A stretch of DNA of 64,000 nucleotides from Stichopus chloronotus (lineage: Eukaryota; Echinodermata; Holothuroidea; Aspidochirotida; Stichopodidae): the NCBI GenBank assembly GCA_021234535.1, contig CM037833.1, positions 26,893,392 through 26,957,391 on the forward strand, in the 5' to 3' direction. The position numbers and the translations under genes were made by a program. Shown here piece after piece: positions 59,482 to 64,000 of the stretch. The number at the start of each line of letters is the position of its first letter. Position 1 is the stretch's first letter. The notes beneath the pieces were generated by a model. The model saw only the letters and a program-made list of their open reading frames with translations, was not told where the DNA came from and ran no database searches.

Positions 59482-61668
59482 CAGAGCCGTATATAGAGGG
59501 AGTTTGGCCAACTTGCATTTTGTGACGTCACAAGTGAGCAAATTAGGTCCAGGTAGTACCAGTTGCGCGAAGTACGTTTTACCAGTTGCGCGAAGAACTA
59601 TCGTGTGTACACAGTGTGCGGATTGCGCGGACGTAAACGTTACTTGAATAGAACGCGGGCAAATCTTTGTGGGATTAAATAACTGATTCGTAAAAAAACT
59701 CAGCGAAAGTCCTATATTTCTCAGATTATTGTAAGACTGGCATTCTATTAACGAATTACGGATTTATGTTTTGTGTGAACTCGTGGTAGGAGTTGAAGTT
59801 GAACAATTACTAGTAGTACTACAACTGCAAGTGCACCTAAACTTCATGACTGACTGAAGTCGGACAAATAAAAAAAAAATAGTCATTTTGATGACAAGTG
59901 CAAATATAGGTGTGAAAGTAATATAGGAATGTAGTGCCTGACTTACTGCTACTATGACAATAACTTGCTTATCTGGAATATACCCGAGTGTTGTGGTTTT
60001 TTTTTTTTTTTTTAGGTTTACTTTTTGAAGGGATGGCCGCTTTCATTGCACAGAAAACTTGCTCCAAAAGAGCATGATTTTATTTTACAGTTTTTTTTTT
60101 TTTCATTTTGATTTTAATAAACACTTTTCAGATCCAGATTTCTATCAAAAATATAAAGGGAGACACTCAGTCTTTGTTGCGGTTTGGATTAAAATAACTA
60201 AGTTGTTTTGGGTTTATCAATGGTACAGTCTGATAAGTGGACTAGCCCTATTGTTTAGGAATGATGTAAACGTTTTGTTTCATAGAACTATAAACTGCAT
60301 ACTGCATATGCCATTGTACGGTTGTTTGCTGTTCTTTGTTTACATATATAAGCACGAGGTTATCCCTTGGTGTATCTCCGCTGAGATTGTATTATTGTAT
60401 TCGTATGTGTAAGTAGAAATCATAGAAATACTGCTTCCTCCGCATTCGTTATGTACATGTACGTTGGTTCTTTCGTACAAATTTCTGTATCTCGTACTTT
60501 GGAGGTCTAGCCATCTAGGCATAGACTAAGCCTAATTGATTCTTTTCTGAATATGTGGTGTTCTCATGACTACACAGGCGTAATCTATAAAAGTTAGGAC
60601 AAAAAGTTGGCATACTTGTAAATCATATGCTGCCTAGATTAGGTCTGCCCTCAACCTGCAGTCACTAAGTTTGCAAGACAGTCGTTTAGATGAAAGCAAG
60701 TAGGCCTACCCTTTGATTAAATATAGGTGTGTTGGTTTTAAGAGTAGTGTTTCTAGTTAGTAAATTTGACAATGGTCAAGTGTTAAAGGTTAACCTAACT
60801 TTGGCGTATATTACAGTTTATGCAAAAACATCAGCTATAGGTCTAATTTGAGTATGCAAGTTAACAAAGGACCTCCTGGTAATATTTTTGTTGGAGCGTT
60901 ATTTACCGACGGCGTAATCACAGGTGTGCCTTAATTTTAACGCCAAATTAAGCAAAGTATTTGATTTTTAACTTGGTTATAGCTGGATGTCTAACGTAAG
61001 CCAAGGCCTTTTTTCATTTTCATTTTTTTCATTTGATTTCCACGAGTTTGTTCTTCCTAGTTTTACCTCCCTTAAGTTTCCTTTTTGCACTGTTTTTGGG
61101 GGAACCATACAAACAAACCCCATTTTCTGTCCGATTGCTGCATATCCATGCAGCACAACTAGACAATTTCGAAAGTTGCACACAAATATCATCATAACTC
61201 TCAAGTGATTCCTTATACGTCTGCTTTGTTCAACATTTGTTTTCAGATATCTCATTGATTGACCATCATTCACTATGAAATCTCAAACAAAAATGAGCAG
61301 TTTTCTGCATCAACAGGCGGCACTACAAAGTAGGCCTATATGTGACAAGCACACTGGCTTCTTTATTCGTCTGTGAAAACCGCACGTTTTTCTATTATTT
61401 TCTGTTGTTATTCGATCAGTGAAACACACATACGGCATGTGCGTGTACTTCTTTTTTTTTATGTGCGTCACTTTTTTCCACTTGGTTCGGCCAAGGTCCG
61501 CTAACGTCGTCGCCTTACCACGCTCCATGCATATAACGTGTGCGTATAATATATAACGAAGATCAACTACAGACTGAACAAAATTTAGGTCCAAAGTGGG
61601 CGTTGTCCCCTCTCGGCCAATCCAAACAGGTTACACAGTTGGCCAAACTCTCTCTATATATGGCTCTG
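59482..61668. mobile_element. hAT-like transposon with 30-bp inverted termini
   Basis: Ends CAGAGCCGTATATAGAGGGA...(59482) and its near-perfect complement CTCTATATATGGCTCTG (61668). The inverted match extends over GTTTGGCCAACT. Flanks GTTATCCT and GTTATCGT agree in seven of eight bases, fitting an 8-bp hAT target duplication. Length 2187 bp. No hAT transposase could be recognised inside, so it is probably non-autonomous. It lies between the two exons proposed for the propeller gene. Confidence 0.75.
59520..59533. promoter_or_regulatory. CRE palindrome TTGTGACGTCACAA
   Basis: A perfect 14-bp palindrome with the full cAMP-response element TGACGTCA, inside the left end of the hAT-like element. 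Just downstream ACCAGTTGCGCGAAG is repeated twice (59558-59595). Confidence 0.5.
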
Positions 61669-61867
61669 GTTATCGTTCATACATAGCGCCACTAATTTCG
61701 TAACTTTTGTAAAACGCGATCTCTTGTGCATTGCTCCAAAATGCAACGTACGTATCACTCGTACCCGTCCGTGTTTCCAAGGCGGCATTGACGAATCGAC
61801 GTCATCATGGGCGTATCAATTAAAATACTATAATTGAGTCAATTTATCAGTGACAAAACAAGTGAAC

Positions 61868-61885
61868 TATAAATACTATGCAAAT
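61868..61885 (+). promoter_or_regulatory. Candidate promoter: TATA box and octamer
   Basis: TATAAATA (61868-61875) is followed two bases later by ATGCAAAT, the POU/octamer site. About 30 bp downstream lies a plausible start region (ATACAGAACAGTTTCC). It is 0.7 kb before the propeller exon. It could be an alternative to the 54-56 kb promoter. No start codon between was assigned. Confidence 0.4.
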
Positions 61886-62596
61886 AAGGGGAGAAGCTCT
61901 CATATACAGAACAGTTTCCCACTCGGCTCTCGTCAGTATGTTATATCGTCCCGAGTTAGGCCTATTGTCATGATCAGTACTTACACTTTTATGGTGCACA
62001 CGATAATTCACTGAAGCTCAGAATCCTGTCCTAAGCCATATTGTATGTTAAAATCATGCTTTCATGTCCCTATCAATCGAGAAGAGTAGAACTTTTATTT
62101 AGGATCAATAACTATACAGTTAGAATTAATGAAATGCCTGCTTTCATTGTTATGTAAATGCATTTGTTGACAAACGCACTTACAGATAAAGAAAAATGGT
62201 ATCAACTTGGTTAATCTTTCAGCCAGAATTACATGTACTTAAAATTAGGTGATTCCAAAATATGTTAACACAAGCACGTATAGAGTGCACCACTTATACT
62301 GTTGAAGGCCTTTAATTGGACGTAAAGTTCTTTCCTGCCCTCAGATTCAACGGATGCTACATAGCTAAACAATGCCCATTCTTAGCTTATTTTCTTTCAT
62401 TCCGCATCCAATTTTTTGAAAATGATTTAGTTGCCTTCATTCTCTAATTACATTCGTACTGTCTGCAGCTATACATTTTGCAAGTGTGCATAGCCAAATC
62501 TTCATACACGGGAAACTTTGTAAATTACTCGTTACCATGGATACATATCTCAGCACCTGGTCACATTTTTTTCCTTTTTGGGTTCTACATTAACAG

Positions 62597-63501
62597 CGCC
62601 TCTGTACAGTGTGCTACAGTCCCAAGATTCTCTGTACAAGACGCTTCCCGCACCGTGTACGTCGACGTTCTGCAGGATGGCTGCCCTTTGGCTTTATCTG
62701 GGTATAACAGCAACACAGGCGATACCTTCGTCGACTTGTTTACTATACCGGATGACCCTGGTTTTCAAGATTTATCGTTATTAATGACGTCTCAGCCTTA
62801 TTTGTCTAAAGAATTTACCAAAATTGGAGATTCAATATGGCGGTGTGTTTGCCTGCTGGATGATTCTGTATTCGTAACGTGCTGTGGTGATACAATAGAA
62901 TCACACGATGCTAAACATGGCCGTCTGGTCAATCGACGTCAATTTACCGGTGAAGCCAAATGTATGACAACAACCAGAGATGGGAGAGTCTATGTTGGTT
63001 TATGGTGCAGTAATTATGTGATTGTGTTTGATCGGAGCCTGAATAAGATCAATAAAATCAAATTAAAAGGATTAGAAGGAGATGAGTGGCCCATTGATAT
63101 GACAGTAAACAACAATAAACTGTTTATCATTACAAAACTATGGGATAGCTTTAATGTATAATATTAACGGAGGAGATATTGAATATGAATTCAAAGCACC
63201 AAACGAACAGTACGACGTAGCAGTGAGTATAACAGACAGTGAAGAGAATGGATTAATTTATGTATTATGGTATGGTGGTTGGGGTAAAGGTGTTGTTGTT
63301 GTTTACTCTCTCCCTGGGGGTCATTCCTCTCTCCCTGGGGGTCATTTCTCTCCCCCTGGGGGTCATTCTTCTCTCCCTGGTTGTCTTTTTTTGGCTTCTT
63401 TTAATGTTTCTGATGATTCTTGTAGAACCAGGGTCAATAATAATGTAAACAGGTTGTTTGTTGTCACCGAGTGGACCGGAGAAGTATATGAATATCACAC
63501 A
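62597..63501 (+). CDS. Beta-propeller (NHL/TRIM-like) exon, frame-disrupted
   Basis: 905-nt exon with acceptor TTTTTGGGTTCTACATTAACAG and donor CACACA|GTAAGT. Reads ASVQCATVPRFSVQD, then blade-like repeats: IGDSIWRCVCLLDDSVFVTC, REQ-free MTTTRDGRVYVGLWCSNYVI, VFDRSLNKINKIKLKG, WPIDMTVNNNKLFIITKLWD, VAVSITDSEENGLIYVLWYG and NRLFVVTEWTGEVYEYH. The strand pattern (D/N-G-x-(V/L)-(Y/F)-(V/I)) is that of NHL or similar beta-propellers. Near 63153 the frame changes: GTATAAT where GTATATAAT would keep it, i.e. a lost TA. The upstream in-frame ATG (62478) precedes the acceptor and is probably intronic. Pseudogene or sequencing error; the gene continues past the donor. Confidence 0.6.
63307..63390 (+). 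repeat. 21-bp coding minisatellite in the propeller exon
   Basis: Four 21-bp units (CTCTCCCTGGGGGTCATT plus 3), encoding SLPGGHS-type heptads in the exon frame. It sits between two predicted propeller strands, so it is probably a surface loop expansion. The last unit is diverged. Confidence 0.85.
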
Positions 63502-63539
63502 GTAAGTATTAAACACTAGGATACAGTAGACCAGTAGAA

Positions 63540-63900
63540 AATATCAGGCATAGTTATCGCTGTCATATTGAAAACCTGTTGATTAAATATCAACAAGTTA
63601 GGTACTGATGAATGCGAACAATTAAGGAGAAGACAGACTTTACTGCTTTGTGACCTTTTGTGTAAAATATGTAAACATTCCAAACAACTTTTGTGGAGGA
63701 ATTTGGTCAGCTACACAAATAGATATACTGTAGGCCTACAGCACAGTAATTCGATCGAAAATATTAAAATTGTTATCGCTTTCATATTGAAAATCCTGTG
63801 ATTAAATGCCAACAAATTAGGTACGGATGAATGCGAACAATTCAGGAAAAGACAGTTTTTCTGCTTTTTGGCCTTTTATGTAAATTTGTAATCCAAACAA
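63540..63900. repeat. 219-bp tandem duplication after the propeller exon
   Basis: GTTATCGCTGTCATATTGAA (63553) recurs at 63772 as GTTATCGCTTTCATATTGAA, followed in both by AACAA(G/A)TTAGGTAC and GATGAATGCGAACAATT. Intronic. Confidence 0.8.
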
Positions 63901-63944
63901 TTTTTGATTCCTTGCCGAAGGCAGGCAAGGAATCTTTGCGATGG

Positions 63945-63995
63945 TGATTCGGTGTATGTGCGTGCGTGTGCGTATGGGTGTATGTATGTGTGTGA
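63945..63995. repeat. GT-rich microsatellite
   Basis: GTGTATGTGCGTGCGTGTGC-type alternating purine-pyrimidine tract at the window edge. Confidence 0.8.
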
Positions 63996-64000
63996 GCAAA

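Noticed and set aside
62478..62596. N-terminal extension of the propeller ORF
   Set aside because: It runs through a pyrimidine tract and AG acceptor; the propeller pattern begins only after 62597.
1..64000. tRNA, rRNA, bacterial operons, replication origins
   Set aside because: No cloverleaf or rRNA signature was recognised by eye, and the intron/exon and transposon content is clearly eukaryotic. A tRNA scan was not possible.

Overview
This is animal (metazoan) genomic DNA, AT-rich and intron-rich, with isolated exons, long introns and many transposon relics. The best organism clue is a two-exon minus-strand gene (36291 to 29002) for a secreted lectin with six ricin-B type repeats and a C-terminal domain of the CEL-III type. 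CEL-III is the haemolytic lectin known from sea cucumbers, so a holothurian echinoderm is likely. Long inverted-repeat transposons whose arms are 15-bp tandem repeats (16.2-22.5 kb) resemble the TU/foldback elements described in sea urchin, which fits an echinoderm. The species cannot be fixed from the sequence.

Layout. 1-10.5 kb: a minus-strand immunoglobulin-superfamily membrane receptor, pieced together from signal-peptide, V-like Ig, C2-like Ig, linker and transmembrane exons, all joined in phase 1; the V-like exon carries a one-base frameshift. Its introns hold two arrays of a ~160-170 bp repeat with a nuclear-receptor-like DR1 core. 11.1-12.3 kb, upstream of this gene: seven copies of a composite motif (GTGTCCACC plus a TTACGTACGTCAC-like palindrome) at ~165-200 bp spacing, unexplained. 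16.2-22.5 kb: one foldback element inserted into another of the same family with an exact 8-bp target duplication; two TTAA-flanked MITEs then inserted into the younger copy. 22.7-26.4 kb: LINE and Gypsy retrotransposon relics. 29.0-36.3 kb: the lectin gene, whose 5.9-kb intron is filled with inverted and direct repeats. 37-48 kb: a LINE relic, a TTAA MITE, a hAT-like MITE with an exact 8-bp duplication, and microsatellites. 50.1-51.5 kb: plausible plus-strand exons of an unrecognised beta-rich protein. 54.2-55.2 kb: a tandem duplication that looks like two copies of a promoter plus 5' exon. 56.7 kb: a possible first coding exon. 59.5-61.7 kb: a 2.2-kb hAT-like element. 61.9-63.5 kb: a TATA/octamer promoter candidate and a large beta-propeller (NHL-like) exon with one apparent frameshift.

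The genes do not form an operon or an obvious pathway. A secreted lytic lectin and an Ig receptor are both plausible defence molecules, but the sequence itself gives no functional link between them. No tRNA, rRNA or CRISPR array was recognised. All exon models were made by eye from splice signals, reading phase and protein pattern. Cytoplasmic and terminal exons of the Ig receptor and the propeller gene are missing or outside the window.
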